Of a stretch of DNA of 64,000 nucleotides, positions 7,733 to 16,081 are shown piece after piece. The translations under genes were made by a program, and so were the position numbers. A model generated the notes under the pieces. It saw nothing but the letters and a program-made list of their open reading frames with translations. It was not told where the DNA came from and did no database searches. Origin of the DNA: Paractinoplanes lichenicola (GTDB lineage Bacteria > Actinomycetota > Actinomycetes > Mycobacteriales > Micromonosporaceae). The stretch lies in the NCBI RefSeq assembly GCF_016785085.1, contig NZ_JAENHO010000016.1, positions 62,001 through 126,000 of the forward strand, given 5' to 3'. How positions within the stretch are numbered: the first letter of the stretch is position 1; every line of letters begins with the position of its first letter.

Positions 7733-8888
7733 CCTGCTGGAGGGCGCACCTCCGGCGCGATACACCGTCGACGACTTCGTCACGGCGGGACGCCGGCGCA
7801 AGCGACGCCGGAATGCCGGGTGGGCGATCGCGGCCGTGGTGGCGGTGGCCATCGCGATCGGGGTGCCGCAGATCCTCACCCGGCAGCAGACCCATCCGGT
7901 CACGCCCGAGCCGGCCCCGACCCGGGCCCTCGACCGGCTCTTCAAGACGTACAAGGTCGGCGCGCTCACGGTGGGCGATCCGGAGTGGGTGGGCGTCAAC
8001 AACCAGACCACCTACATCGGCCGGGACCGGCCGCCGGGGCGTCCGCTGCGCGCCGTCGGCACCCTCAGCGTCTATCGCCCCGGGTTCAACCCGACGCCGG
8101 CCTGGGACTCCGCCTCCGTGACGGAGCCGATCGGCGGGCGGTCCGCATACTTCGCGCAGCCGAGGGCCACCGGTTACGACGTCGGGGTCTGGACCCCTAC
8201 GCGCGTGCTGGTCTGGCAGTACGCCGAGAACGCGACGGCGGTGGTGACCGCGTACGACCGGCATCTCGGCCTCACCGAAACCGAGATGCGCGCCGTCGCG
8301 GCCAAGTTCGCGCTTCAGGCCACCCCGCAGCCGATCCGGCAGGCTTACACCGTGGGGCATACGCCGCCCGGGCTCAAGCTGGCCGCGGTCGAATACTCGA
8401 TGCGGGGTCAGGGATCGGTGGTGTTCGTGCCCGACGCGGCGAGCGCCGAGTTCGAAAGCACCTTCCGCGACAGCGAAACCGAGCAACTGCTGGCGAATCT
8501 CGACCCGCAGAACCGTCGGATCCCCGGCCCCACCCCCGTGCCACCGGGCGGGATGGTGATCGACTTCCGGCTCGGCGGGAGCAGCGAGATCGGACCGGAA
8601 CCGGAGTGCCGGGCCAACAAGAATCCGGGACTCGCCCCGTACGCGGGCCCGACGTGGACGACTGAGTGCCGCGTCATGATCGTGCCGCTGCCCGACGAGT
8701 CGGCCCCCCTCGACCAGGACAGCCCCACCGGGGTCCAGCTGACCGTGCGGGCCGGCGACAGCGTGTCCGCGGATCAGCTGCGGCAGGTGGCGGCGTCGGC
8801 CAAGTCGACCGGACCGTTCGGCGTGGCGAGTTCCTGGACCCCTTCGGTCGAGGCCTTCCCCACTTCTGCCCAACTGCCGCGCGACTAG
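7719..8888 (+). CDS. Putative membrane anti-sigma/sensor protein paired with sigma copy 2
   Basis: This 389-residue protein has the same architecture as the one at 6094: cytoplasmic start with DLLEGAPPARYTVDDF, basic patch RRRKRRRNAG, one transmembrane helix (WAIAAVVAVAIAIGVPQIL), a HPVTPEPAPT linker and an external domain of about 300 residues. That domain differs strongly from copy 1, so the pair may sense different signals. GTG 7719 is preceded by GGACGGAGG. Cysteines in the external domain (near ECRANKN and TTECRVM) could form a disulfide. The anti-sigma function is inferred from context. Confidence 0.75.
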   Translation: MKLSDLLEGAPPARYTVDDFVTAGRRRKRRRNAGWAIAAVVAVAIAIGVPQILTRQQTHPVTPEPAPTRALDRLFKTYKVGALTVGDPEWVGVNNQTTYIGRDRPPGRPLRAVGTLSVYRPGFNPTPAWDSASVTEPIGGRSAYFAQPRATGYDVGVWTPTRVLVWQYAENATAVVTAYDRHLGLTETEMRAVAAKFALQATPQPIRQAYTVGHTPPGLKLAAVEYSMRGQGSVVFVPDAASAEFESTFRDSETEQLLANLDPQNRRIPGPTPVPPGGMVIDFRLGGSSEIGPEPECRANKNPGLAPYAGPTWTTECRVMIVPLPDESAPLDQDSPTGVQLTVRAGDSVSADQLRQVAASAKSTGPFGVASSWTPSVEAFPTSAQLPRD

Positions 8889-8904
8889 GTTGCACACTTG
8901 AGGC

Positions 8905-9543
8905 ATGCGTGAACCGTGGGTCGTCGGTGTCTCAGGTGCCTCGGGCACGCCCTATGCCAGGGCCGTGCTCACGGGGCTGCTCGACGCGGGCGAGGCCGTC
9001 GACCTGGTCATCTCGAAGGCGGCCCGGCTCACCATTCTCGACGAGACCGGTGCCACCGTACGGGATGCGCACTGGAAGGACGACGTCGGCGCGTGGCTGG
9101 GCCGTGACCTGGGCGACCTGACGTACTGGCCGGCCGGTGACCTCGCCGCCGGGCCGAGCAGTGGCTCGTACCCGGCGCGAGGCATGGTGGTGGTGCCGGC
9201 CAGCACGGCAGCGTGTGCGGGCATCGCCATCGGACTGTCGAAGGATCTCCTGCAGCGGGCGGCCGAGGTGAACCTCAAAGAGCGTCGACGGACAGTGATC
9301 GTGCCTCGGGAGACGCCGGTTACTCGCAGTCACCTGGAGCACCTGATCGCCCTGCACGACGCCGGGGCGGTCGTGCTGCCCGCCAGCCCCGGGTTCTACG
9401 GCTCCGGGGCGCAGGCCACGGCGCAGCAGCTCATCGACTTCGTTGCGGGCAAGGCGTTGGACGCCATGGGTGTGGAGCACACGCTCCTGACCCGGTGGAA
9501 AGGTGAGTTGAATGCTCAGCGCAAGCCGTTGGGCGGGCCGTAG
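8905..9543 (+). CDS. mqnM: UbiX-family flavin prenyltransferase (MqnM-like)
   Basis: This is a 212-residue UbiX/Pad1-type protein that makes prenylated FMN, the cofactor of UbiD enzymes. Family blocks are visible: VVGVSGASGTPYA near the N-terminus (FMN phosphate loop), VVVPASTAACAGIAIGLSKDLLQRA in the middle, RRTVIVPRETP, and VVLPASPGFYG near the C-terminus. It should serve the UbiD homologue at 3216, although two sigma modules now separate them. GAGG precedes the ATG at 8905. It converges on the BldC-like gene with a 28-base overlap. Confidence 0.93.
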   Translation: MREPWVVGVSGASGTPYARAVLTGLLDAGEAVDLVISKAARLTILDETGATVRDAHWKDDVGAWLGRDLGDLTYWPAGDLAAGPSSGSYPARGMVVVPASTAACAGIAIGLSKDLLQRAAEVNLKERRRTVIVPRETPVTRSHLEHLIALHDAGAVVLPASPGFYGSGAQATAQQLIDFVAGKALDAMGVEHTLLTRWKGELNAQRKPLGGP

Positions 9544-9791
9544 CCCATGCCCGGATTCGTCGGACCCGCGTTGCGTGGGCGGTTGGCCGCGTCGTCCTCG
9601 CGCATTTCCTCGACCACGCCGTCGCCTTCCAGCAACGCGCGCACTTCGGACTCGCGGAATCGACGGTGGCCACCCGGGGTGCGAATGCTGCCGATACGTC
9701 CGGCTGCGGCCCATCGCGTGACTGTCTTCGGGTCGACGCGGAACAGCGCGGCCACCTCGCCTGGTGTGAGCAGACGATCTCCAGTGTCCAC
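9516..9791 (-). CDS. bldC: BldC-like small MerR-type DNA-binding protein
   Basis: This protein of about 91 residues contains the BldC/excisionase-type winged helix-turn-helix (LLTPGEVAALFRVDPKTVTRWAAAGRIGSIRTPGGHRRFRESEVRALL). BldC controls the timing of development in Streptomyces and binds DNA by head-to-tail oligomerisation. The GTG at 9791 was preferred because GAGGAGGGG stands just upstream; an ATG at 9833 would add 14 residues. The 30-residue C-terminal tail, which overlaps the ubiX-like gene, is longer than in Streptomyces BldC. A 12-base palindrome (CCGTGATCACGG, 9824-9835) lies just upstream and may be an operator. Confidence 0.85.
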   Translation of the reverse strand: MDTGDRLLTPGEVAALFRVDPKTVTRWAAAGRIGSIRTPGGHRRFRESEVRALLEGDGVVEEMREDDAANRPRNAGPTNPGMGYGPPNGLR

Positions 9792-10003
9792 AGCCCCCTC
9801 CTCGCGTCGGTCAGTTGGAGCGGCCGTGATCACGGTGAGTGTCGGCGTGCTCGATCGGGACGTAAAGCCATTAGAGCATTGCCCCGGAACCGAGTCCCTG
9901 GAATGCGGAAAAAGCCCTAATTGCGACAGTGATCGTTATCCTGCCGCCGATTCCTCACTACCGGGCGTGAGTGGCGTTCTGCCACCCGTTTAGGGTCATC
10001 ACC

Positions 10004-10453
10004 ATGGACTCCATCGACCTTCGGCTGATCGACCTGCTACGGGACAATGCCCGCTCGTCGTATGCCGAGCTCGCGCGCAAGGTCGGCCTTTCCGCGCCGG
10101 CCGTGCACGAGCGGGTGGGCAAGCTCGAGGCGGCCGGCACCATTCGCGGCTATCGCGCCGAGGTCGACCACGAGGCGCTGGGCCTCGGCGTCACCGCGCT
10201 GATCGGCATCATCGAGGACTCGGGGGCCGACACCGACGACGTGCTGACCGCCGTGCGGGCCATGCCCGAGGTCGAGAGCTGCTACTTCATGGCCGGTGTG
10301 GAGTCTTATCAGCTGACCGTGCGGGTCGGCACGATCGCCGAGCTCGAGCAGCTGATCGTGCGCATCAATCGCACGCCCGGCGTCGCCTCCACCCGTACGG
10401 CCATCGCGCTCTCGACGAAATGGGAGAACCGCCCCCAGCCCGGCGTCGGCTGA
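10004..10453 (+). CDS. Lrp/AsnC-family transcriptional regulator
   Basis: This 149-residue protein has an N-terminal helix-turn-helix (IDLRLIDLLRDNARSSYAEL onwards, with GLSAPAVHERVGKLEAAGTI) and a C-terminal RAM/ligand domain (about residues 65-140). The ATG at 10004 follows TAGGGT plus seven bases, suggesting leaderless transcription; an upstream in-frame start lacks family similarity. An Lrp-family gene next to the ubiX/mqnE genes is, as I recall, also found in Streptomyces, which supports the idea that this is the conserved menaquinone locus. Its effector is unknown. Confidence 0.9.
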   Translation: MDSIDLRLIDLLRDNARSSYAELARKVGLSAPAVHERVGKLEAAGTIRGYRAEVDHEALGLGVTALIGIIEDSGADTDDVLTAVRAMPEVESCYFMAGVESYQLTVRVGTIAELEQLIVRINRTPGVASTRTAIALSTKWENRPQPGVG

Positions 10454-10515
10454 TCTTCCGGGTTCCCACCCGCGGGCATCGACGATCGGGCACCCTTGAG
10501 GAGCCCGTACGCCGC

Positions 10516-11166
10516 TCAACCGGCCCGCCGGGGGCCCGGGTCACCCACTCGCGCCGCCAGGCCCGGATAGTCCACCACGAAGCCGTCCTCGTCGATCGAC
10601 AGGTCGGCGCTGAACGTCTCGTTCGCGAACCGCACCCGGCCGTCGCCGAGCGCCGTGTAGATCTGGTCCGACTGCACCACTTCGAGGCTCGGCAGCAGCA
10701 CCCAGGCCACGCTGATCCGATGCGCGACACCGATGTCGGCCCCGACCGCCCGATGCAGCCCGAGCCGGCGGATCGGCAGCGTGTTGGTCAGCGGGGAGCC
10801 GCCCAGGTCGACGTCGAACGCGCCGTAGAGCAGGTCGGGATCCTCGGTGCCGGGCAGGCCCGCGCCCGCGTGACCGGCCGTCGACAGCACCTTGTCGAGG
10901 TGGCCGCGCTCGGCCGTCGTGACCCGCCAGCGGCCGGCCGCCAGCTCGAGGCGCACCCCACGGCTCCAGCCCGCGCCCTCGGCCGACACGTCGAAGAAGC
11001 CGGTGGCCCAGTCGGGGCCGGTGCGCAGCTCGTAGCGGCAGGTGTAGGGGATCGGGTCGACCGCGAGCGCCGTGCCTTGGGCATACAGCCCGTCCGTGGA
11101 GTCGGTCAGCACATGCTCGGATCCGGCGGTGTCCTTGCGTTGCCAGAACAACGAAGAGGGCAGCAT
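10516..11166 (-). CDS. Putative glycolipid-binding family protein
   Basis: This 216-residue protein matches the putative glycolipid-binding family (PF06475) from memory: a beta-rich fold with the hallmark block GAFDVDLGGSPLTNTLPIRR, a YTALGDGRVRF-type strand, and the terminal DYPGLAARV motif. No signal peptide or membrane helix is visible. It lies downstream of the DEAD-box helicase but is separated from it by a strong terminator. The biological role is unproven in the family. Confidence 0.85.
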   Translation of the reverse strand: MLPSSLFWQRKDTAGSEHVLTDSTDGLYAQGTALAVDPIPYTCRYELRTGPDWATGFFDVSAEGAGWSRGVRLELAAGRWRVTTAERGHLDKVLSTAGHAGAGLPGTEDPDLLYGAFDVDLGGSPLTNTLPIRRLGLHRAVGADIGVAHRISVAWVLLPSLEVVQSDQIYTALGDGRVRFANETFSADLSIDEDGFVVDYPGLAARVGDPGPRRAG

Positions 11167-11203
11167 TCCTCTTGTCTACCCCCGTCGCCGGGCGGGGAAA
11201 AGC

Positions 11204-11243
11204 CGAACGCCCGGCCCCTCTTTCACGAGAGGCCGGGCGTTCG
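11204..11243 (-). terminator. Rho-independent terminator of the DEAD-box helicase gene
   Basis: A near-perfect inverted repeat has arms CGAACGCCCGGCC and GGCCGGGCGTTCG with a short inner stem (CCTCT/AGAGG). On the minus strand it is followed by CTTTTCC. It begins 15 bases after the helicase stop. Confidence 0.8.
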
Positions 11244-11257
11244 TTCGTTGCTGTGCG

Positions 11258-13174
11258 TCAGTAGCTGCGCGCCGGGCGGGCGGCGCCGAAGCGGCCCGAG
11301 GGCCCCTCGCGGCGGTCGTTCCGCTGGTTGTTGTCGCGCCGGAAGCCACCGGTCCGCTCGCCGTTGCGGCCGTAGCCACCCTGGCCGCCGCGCTCGCCCG
11401 AGCTGTAGCCCCCACGGTCGCCGGAGCCGTAGCCGCCGCGCTCACCCGAGCCGGCCCGGTCGCCGTAGCCACCGCGGTCGGGACGGTCGCCGTACGACCG
11501 CTGCGGACGGTCGCCGTAGCCGCCGCGCTCCGACCGGTCGCCCGCCGGGCGGTCGCCGTAGGAACGTTGCGGACGGTCACCGGCGGGCCGGTCGTCGAAC
11601 GAACGCTGCGGACGGTCACCATACGAGCGCTGCGGACGGTCACCACGCGTGCGGTCACCGTACGAGCCGCGCGGCCGGTCGCCGTACGAGCGCTGCGGGC
11701 GGTCGCCGAAGCGGCCCCGCGGCCGGTCGCCACGCTCGCGGCGGGGCTCCGGCTCGTCGACCACGGGCACGCCGCTCGGCTCGCGGGCGCCGGTGATCTC
11801 GATCAGCTTCTCGTCGCCGTTGCGCACCCGCGTCTCGGCCGGTGCGACCCCGGCCTTCGACATCATGGCCTGGGTGCTGCGACGCTGCTTGGGCAGCACG
11901 AGCGTGACGACCGCGCCGGACTCGCCGGCCCGGGCGGTGCGACCGGCCCGGTGCAGGTAGTCCTTCGGGTCCTTGGGCGGGTCGACGTGCATGACCAGCG
12001 AGATGCCGTCGACGTGGATGCCGCGGGCGGCCACGTCAGTCGCCACGAGGACGCTGGTGCGGCCCTCCTTGAACTCGGCGAGCGTGCGCGTGCGGACCCG
12101 CTGGGTCTTGCCGCCGTGCAGCCCACCGGCCCGGACACCGACCTGCCGGAGCTGCTCGACGAGCCGGTCGACACCCATCTGCGTGCGGGCGAAGACGATC
12201 GTCTTGCCGTCCCGGTTCGCGATCGACGCGGCGATCGGGAACTTGTCGTGCGGCGGGATCAGCAGCAGGTGGTGGTCCATGGTGGACACGCTGGCCTCGG
12301 CCGGCGCGGTCGAGTGCGTGATCGGGTCGTGCATGAACCGCTTGACCAGCGCGTCGACGTCGCCGTCGAGAGTGGCCGAGAAGAGCAGCCGCTGCGCGCC
12401 CTCGGGCGTCTTGGCCAGCAGCTCGGTGACCTCGGGCAGGAAGCCCATGTCGGCCATCTGGTCGGCCTCGTCGAGGACCGTGATCTCGATGTCGTCGAGC
12501 TTGCAGGCGCCGCGCTCGATCAGGTCGCCGAGGCGGCCGGGGGTGGCCACCATGACCTCGACACCGCGCCGGAGCGCGTCCATCTGCCGGTCGTACGGCA
12601 CGCCGCCGACGGCGGTCTTGAGGAAGACGCCGACCGAGCGGCCCAGCGGCATCAGCGCGTCGGCGACCTGCATCGCCAGCTCGCGCGTGGGCACCAGGAT
12701 CAGGGCCTTGGGGTGGTGCGGGCGGGCCCGGCCACCCTGCGCGACGCGGGCCAGCAGCGGCAGGCCGAACGCCAGGGTCTTGCCGGAACCGGTCTGGCCG
12801 CGGCCGAGGACGTCACGACCGGCCAGCGCGTCGGGCATGGTCGCGGCCTGGATCTCGAACGGCGTGGTGATGCCCTCGCGGGTGAGGACGCGCACCAGCT
12901 CGGCCGGCAGGCCCAGCTCGGCGAAGCTCGGCAGAGCGACGGGGGCCTCGGCGGGCTCCTCGGTCCCCTCGGCCGGAGTCTCCGCGGTCTCGGTCTCGGC
13001 GGCCGGGGTGGTCACGGCCTCGGCCTCGGCGGCCGGGGTCTCGACGACCGCGGTCTCGGCGGCCGGGGTCTCGACAGCCGCGGTCTCGGCGGCGTCGGTC
13101 TCGGGGGTCTGCTCATCGGTGGAACGGGGCTCGAAGACGGACGGGAACGTGCTGGGATCAGCGAAAGTGGTCAA
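11258..13174 (-). CDS. DEAD-box ATP-dependent RNA helicase with Gly/Arg-rich tail
   Basis: This 638-residue helicase, when read from TTG 13174, has four parts: an N-terminal Ala/Glu/Thr-Pro repeat region (about residues 10-75); a RecA-like core with Q motif (FAELGLPAELVRVLTREGIT), motif I GRGQTGSGKT, motif Ia PTRELA, motif II VLDEADQM and motif III SATL; a second core domain with motif VI HRAGRTARAG; and a C-terminal low-complexity tail (about residues 500-638) of GDRPQRSY and GERGGY repeats. Such tails bind RNA and drive condensates in cold-shock helicases. TTG 13174 has AGAGAGG five bases upstream. ATG 13198 is in frame but lacks a ribosome site. Confidence 0.93.
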   Translation of the reverse strand: MTTFADPSTFPSVFEPRSTDEQTPETDAAETAAVETPAAETAVVETPAAEAEAVTTPAAETETAETPAEGTEEPAEAPVALPSFAELGLPAELVRVLTREGITTPFEIQAATMPDALAGRDVLGRGQTGSGKTLAFGLPLLARVAQGGRARPHHPKALILVPTRELAMQVADALMPLGRSVGVFLKTAVGGVPYDRQMDALRRGVEVMVATPGRLGDLIERGACKLDDIEITVLDEADQMADMGFLPEVTELLAKTPEGAQRLLFSATLDGDVDALVKRFMHDPITHSTAPAEASVSTMDHHLLLIPPHDKFPIAASIANRDGKTIVFARTQMGVDRLVEQLRQVGVRAGGLHGGKTQRVRTRTLAEFKEGRTSVLVATDVAARGIHVDGISLVMHVDPPKDPKDYLHRAGRTARAGESGAVVTLVLPKQRRSTQAMMSKAGVAPAETRVRNGDEKLIEITGAREPSGVPVVDEPEPRRERGDRPRGRFGDRPQRSYGDRPRGSYGDRTRGDRPQRSYGDRPQRSFDDRPAGDRPQRSYGDRPAGDRSERGGYGDRPQRSYGDRPDRGGYGDRAGSGERGGYGSGDRGGYSSGERGGQGGYGRNGERTGGFRRDNNQRNDRREGPSGRFGAARPARSY

Positions 13175-13302
13175 GAGAACCTCTCTACGGGGGCGCATGC
13201 TCGCGAATGGCCCGCCGCGGCTGTCGAGAGCCGGCCGCTGTAATCCCCGCAAGAACGCCCGTGGCATGCACCGCAAGGGCACGCCGCGTCAATAACTGTC
13301 AT
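13171..13302 (-). CDS. Possible cysteine-rich upstream ORF of the DEAD-box helicase
   Basis: In the long leader of the helicase gene there is a 43-residue reading frame starting MTVIDAACPCGACHGRSCGD. Its TGA overlaps the TTG start of the helicase (TTGA), the geometry of translational coupling. Cold-shock-type helicases often have regulated leaders. There is no protein-family evidence and a 43-codon frame is not rare at this GC content, so this is a candidate only. Confidence 0.3.
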   Translation of the reverse strand: MTVIDAACPCGACHGRSCGDYSGRLSTAAAGHSRACAPVERFS

Positions 13303-13462
13303 AAGTGTACGGCTCAACGTTTTGCACGCCGACCGCATTCCGCGCCGGTAGTGGGCAGGCTCACCGCACAAGTGACACACGGCACGACACCCCGGAGGCG
13401 CAAACCCGACAAGCTTAGGGTCACTCAGCGCTACAAGCCAAATTTTCCCGTACGCATGTGAT

Positions 13463-15874
13463 CTACGAGAACACCCCGCCGATCCAGTCGCTGAACGAGC
13501 TTCCGGCGGTCAGCAGGAACACGATGCTCACCGTCACGAGCAGGCCCAACACCACCAGCATGGCCACTGCGACCTTGAGGTTGCTGCGCTTGCGGTCGAC
13601 GACCTCGTCGTGCCAGCCCTGGGCCAGGATGTGTCCGGTAAGTGACCCCGAATTCTCCACAGGATTGGTGGAAACGGGCATCGTGGCGTCGATCGTCTCG
13701 TAACCGCCGGTGCCGTAGAGCGTGCCCGGTTGCATCTGCCGCGGCACGGCCGCCGTCGGCTCGGGGTCGAAGCCCGGCGGGTACGCCGGAGCGCCGCCAG
13801 CCCGACCAGCCGGTGCGGCGCCGATCCGGGTGGGCTCGTCGCCGGCCTGGACAGCCGGTGCCCCGCCGATCCGCGTGGGCTCCTCGCCGGTCCGAACGGC
13901 CGGTGCGCCGCCGATCCGGGTGGGCTCGTCGCCGGTCTGAACGGCCGGGGCCGGCCGGGTCGCCGGCTCGCCGAACGGACGAGGCGAAGTCGCACCGAAC
14001 GGCGCGGTCCTGGCGTCCGGCCCGGCGACCCCGAACGGAGTGCTGGCGGCCGGTGAACGGCCACCGGTGGCGGGCGGCACGGTGTACGACGGCAGACCGC
14101 TCTGGATCGTCGGCGGCGGCGGGACGATCGGCTGCGGCGGACCCGGCACGGGGCTCGGGCCGGGCGGACCGGGAACCGGGCTCGGCGACGGACCCGGCGG
14201 GACCGGGGACGGACCGGGACCGGGCGGCGTGGGCGACGGACCCGGACCCGGCGGAACCGGTGACGGGCCGGGGCCGGGCGGAACCGGGCCGGGCGGCGTG
14301 GGGCCGGGCACCGGAGGCCGGCCGGGGCTGGGCGGCGTGGGACCAGGCGGCGTGGGGCCCGGCGGGGTCGGTGCGGGGCCGGGCGACGGGCTCGGGAACG
14401 GGCCCGGGGTCGGCGCCGGGAAGGGGCCGGGCGCCGGCGGGGCCGGGAACGGGTCGGGCGGCTGGATCGGGTCGGGACGACCGGGCGCGGGGCTGGTCGG
14501 CTCGGGCCGGGTGGGCTCCGGACGCGACGGCGGGGCCGGAACCGGGGCGGGCCGCTCGGGCTCGCCGGGTTCGGGCTTGGGTTCGCCGGGTTCGGGCTGG
14601 CCGGGCTCGGGGTCACTGGGACGCGGGTCGCCGGGTTCGGGCCGGGACGGCTCGCCGGGCTCGGGCTGACCGGGGCGCGGGTCGGACGGCTTGGGGTCGC
14701 CGGGCTCGGGTGACGGCTCGGTGGCCTGCGGGGCGCGGGAGCCGGTCGGCGGTGGCGTGACGCGGGCGCGCGCGACGACCGAGCGGCTCTCGTGGCCGGC
14801 TTCGTCCGGGGTGGAGGTGCCACCCGCCGGGGGCGCCGAGACCGAGGCGGAGGCGACTGTCCGGCCCGAGATGGAACCCGCCGCTGGGGCCGACGTGGAA
14901 CCGGCCGCCGGGGCCGAGGCGGAACCAGCTGCCGGGGCCGAGGTGGAGGCGGCTGCCCGGCCCGACGGGGACGCGGAACCGGCCGCCGGGGCCGAGGGCG
15001 GGGCGGAGACCGGGGTGGAAGCGACTACCGGGGCTGCGGGGGCGGCCGAGACCGGGGCGGAGGCGACCACGGTGGGCTTGACGACTTTGGCCCCGACGTC
15101 CTCAGGGGACTTGCTGCCATAGATCTTGGCTTCGCCCGTGCCCCATCCGGCCGCGCGGGCCGCGCCGGCCGACTCGGGGCTGATCGAGCCGGGCACGCTG
15201 ACCCGGGCCGCGCCGCTGCCCAGCGTGGTGGGCAGGCGCCGGCTCTCGCCGTCGACCCGCTCGGGCACCAGCTCGGAGGCGGGACTGACCGGCCGCACCG
15301 AACCGACGGCGGCCGCCGCACCGGACGCGGGAGCGCTGCCGGCCGGGGCGCCCGAGGCCGGCGTGCCATAAGTCGAGGCACCGGAAATGGGAGCGCCGCC
15401 AGAGGCCGGCGTGCCGTAGGTCGAGGCGCCGGATGTGGGAGCGCTGGGGGTGGGGCCGCCGGAACTCGGCGTGCCGTAGGTCGAGGCGCTGGAGGTGGGG
15501 CCGCCGGAACTCGGCGTGCCGTAGGTCGAGGCGCCGGATGTCGGCGCGCCGGAGACCGGGCTGCCGGACTTCGCGGAGCCTAGGAGCGAGCCGTCCGAGC
15601 TTGGTGAGCCGGAGACGGGAACGCTCGGCGCAGGAGCATCCGAGGCGTGGATCGGGCCGCCGGGTGTGTCGTCCGAGGCCGGGGTGCCGGTGGCGGGGGC
15701 CGCCGAGACCGGGGCCGAGGCCTTGATCGTGCCTGCGGCGGGCTGTTTGGCCGCCCACAGGGCACCGGGGGCGGGCGGCGGCGGCGGAGCGTATCCGTCC
15801 TGGTCGCCCGCGGGCGTCCGCGCAGCGGGCGGCCTCACGCCGTCGCTGTCCGGTGTCGCCTGCCGCTCGTCCAT
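13463..15874 (-). CDS. Giant proline-rich, C-terminally membrane-anchored protein
   Basis: This 803-residue protein is almost entirely low complexity. In order it holds an acidic/proline start; STYGTP repeats (about residues 115-175); an Ala/Ser/Pro region with APAAGS units; EPGDPKPSDP and GEPEPG-type repeats (about 385-440); a pure Pro-Gly-Ser stretch (about 450-590); and four EPTRIG units (about 640-700). One C-terminal transmembrane helix follows (VAVAMLVVLGLLVTVSIVFLL), with a short tail. No signal peptide is present, so the bulk is probably cytoplasmic with a tail-anchor topology. ATG 15874 has a GGGAGGA site. No family is recognised. It may be part of a cell-envelope unit with the NlpC/P60 gene upstream. 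Confidence 0.75.
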   Translation of the reverse strand: MDERQATPDSDGVRPPAARTPAGDQDGYAPPPPPAPGALWAAKQPAAGTIKASAPVSAAPATGTPASDDTPGGPIHASDAPAPSVPVSGSPSSDGSLLGSAKSGSPVSGAPTSGASTYGTPSSGGPTSSASTYGTPSSGGPTPSAPTSGASTYGTPASGGAPISGASTYGTPASGAPAGSAPASGAAAAVGSVRPVSPASELVPERVDGESRRLPTTLGSGAARVSVPGSISPESAGAARAAGWGTGEAKIYGSKSPEDVGAKVVKPTVVASAPVSAAPAAPVVASTPVSAPPSAPAAGSASPSGRAAASTSAPAAGSASAPAAGSTSAPAAGSISGRTVASASVSAPPAGGTSTPDEAGHESRSVVARARVTPPPTGSRAPQATEPSPEPGDPKPSDPRPGQPEPGEPSRPEPGDPRPSDPEPGQPEPGEPKPEPGEPERPAPVPAPPSRPEPTRPEPTSPAPGRPDPIQPPDPFPAPPAPGPFPAPTPGPFPSPSPGPAPTPPGPTPPGPTPPSPGRPPVPGPTPPGPVPPGPGPSPVPPGPGPSPTPPGPGPSPVPPGPSPSPVPGPPGPSPVPGPPQPIVPPPPTIQSGLPSYTVPPATGGRSPAASTPFGVAGPDARTAPFGATSPRPFGEPATRPAPAVQTGDEPTRIGGAPAVRTGEEPTRIGGAPAVQAGDEPTRIGAAPAGRAGGAPAYPPGFDPEPTAAVPRQMQPGTLYGTGGYETIDATMPVSTNPVENSGSLTGHILAQGWHDEVVDRKRSNLKVAVAMLVVLGLLVTVSIVFLLTAGSSFSDWIGGVFS

Positions 15875-16081
15875 GGATCCTCCCGACCGCCGCGTGCCGA
15901 CGGATTCGGTCGCCGGGCGCTGCCCATAACCGTGCCATATCCGTGCGCGTCAGCACACCCGGCATCAACCGGACCATGCCCCCGGCCCGGCACTGACCAC
16001 CGGAAAGGCGAAATATGAACGCCTCCCGGATGATCACCTGCCGGTCCGGGAAGACCGAGACTATAGGGCGCCGACTGCTCG

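Noticed and set aside
14040..14669. Glycine-rich protein on the plus strand
   Set aside because: It is the antisense of the Pro-Gly region of the tail-anchored protein, which has a ribosome site and a membrane helix.
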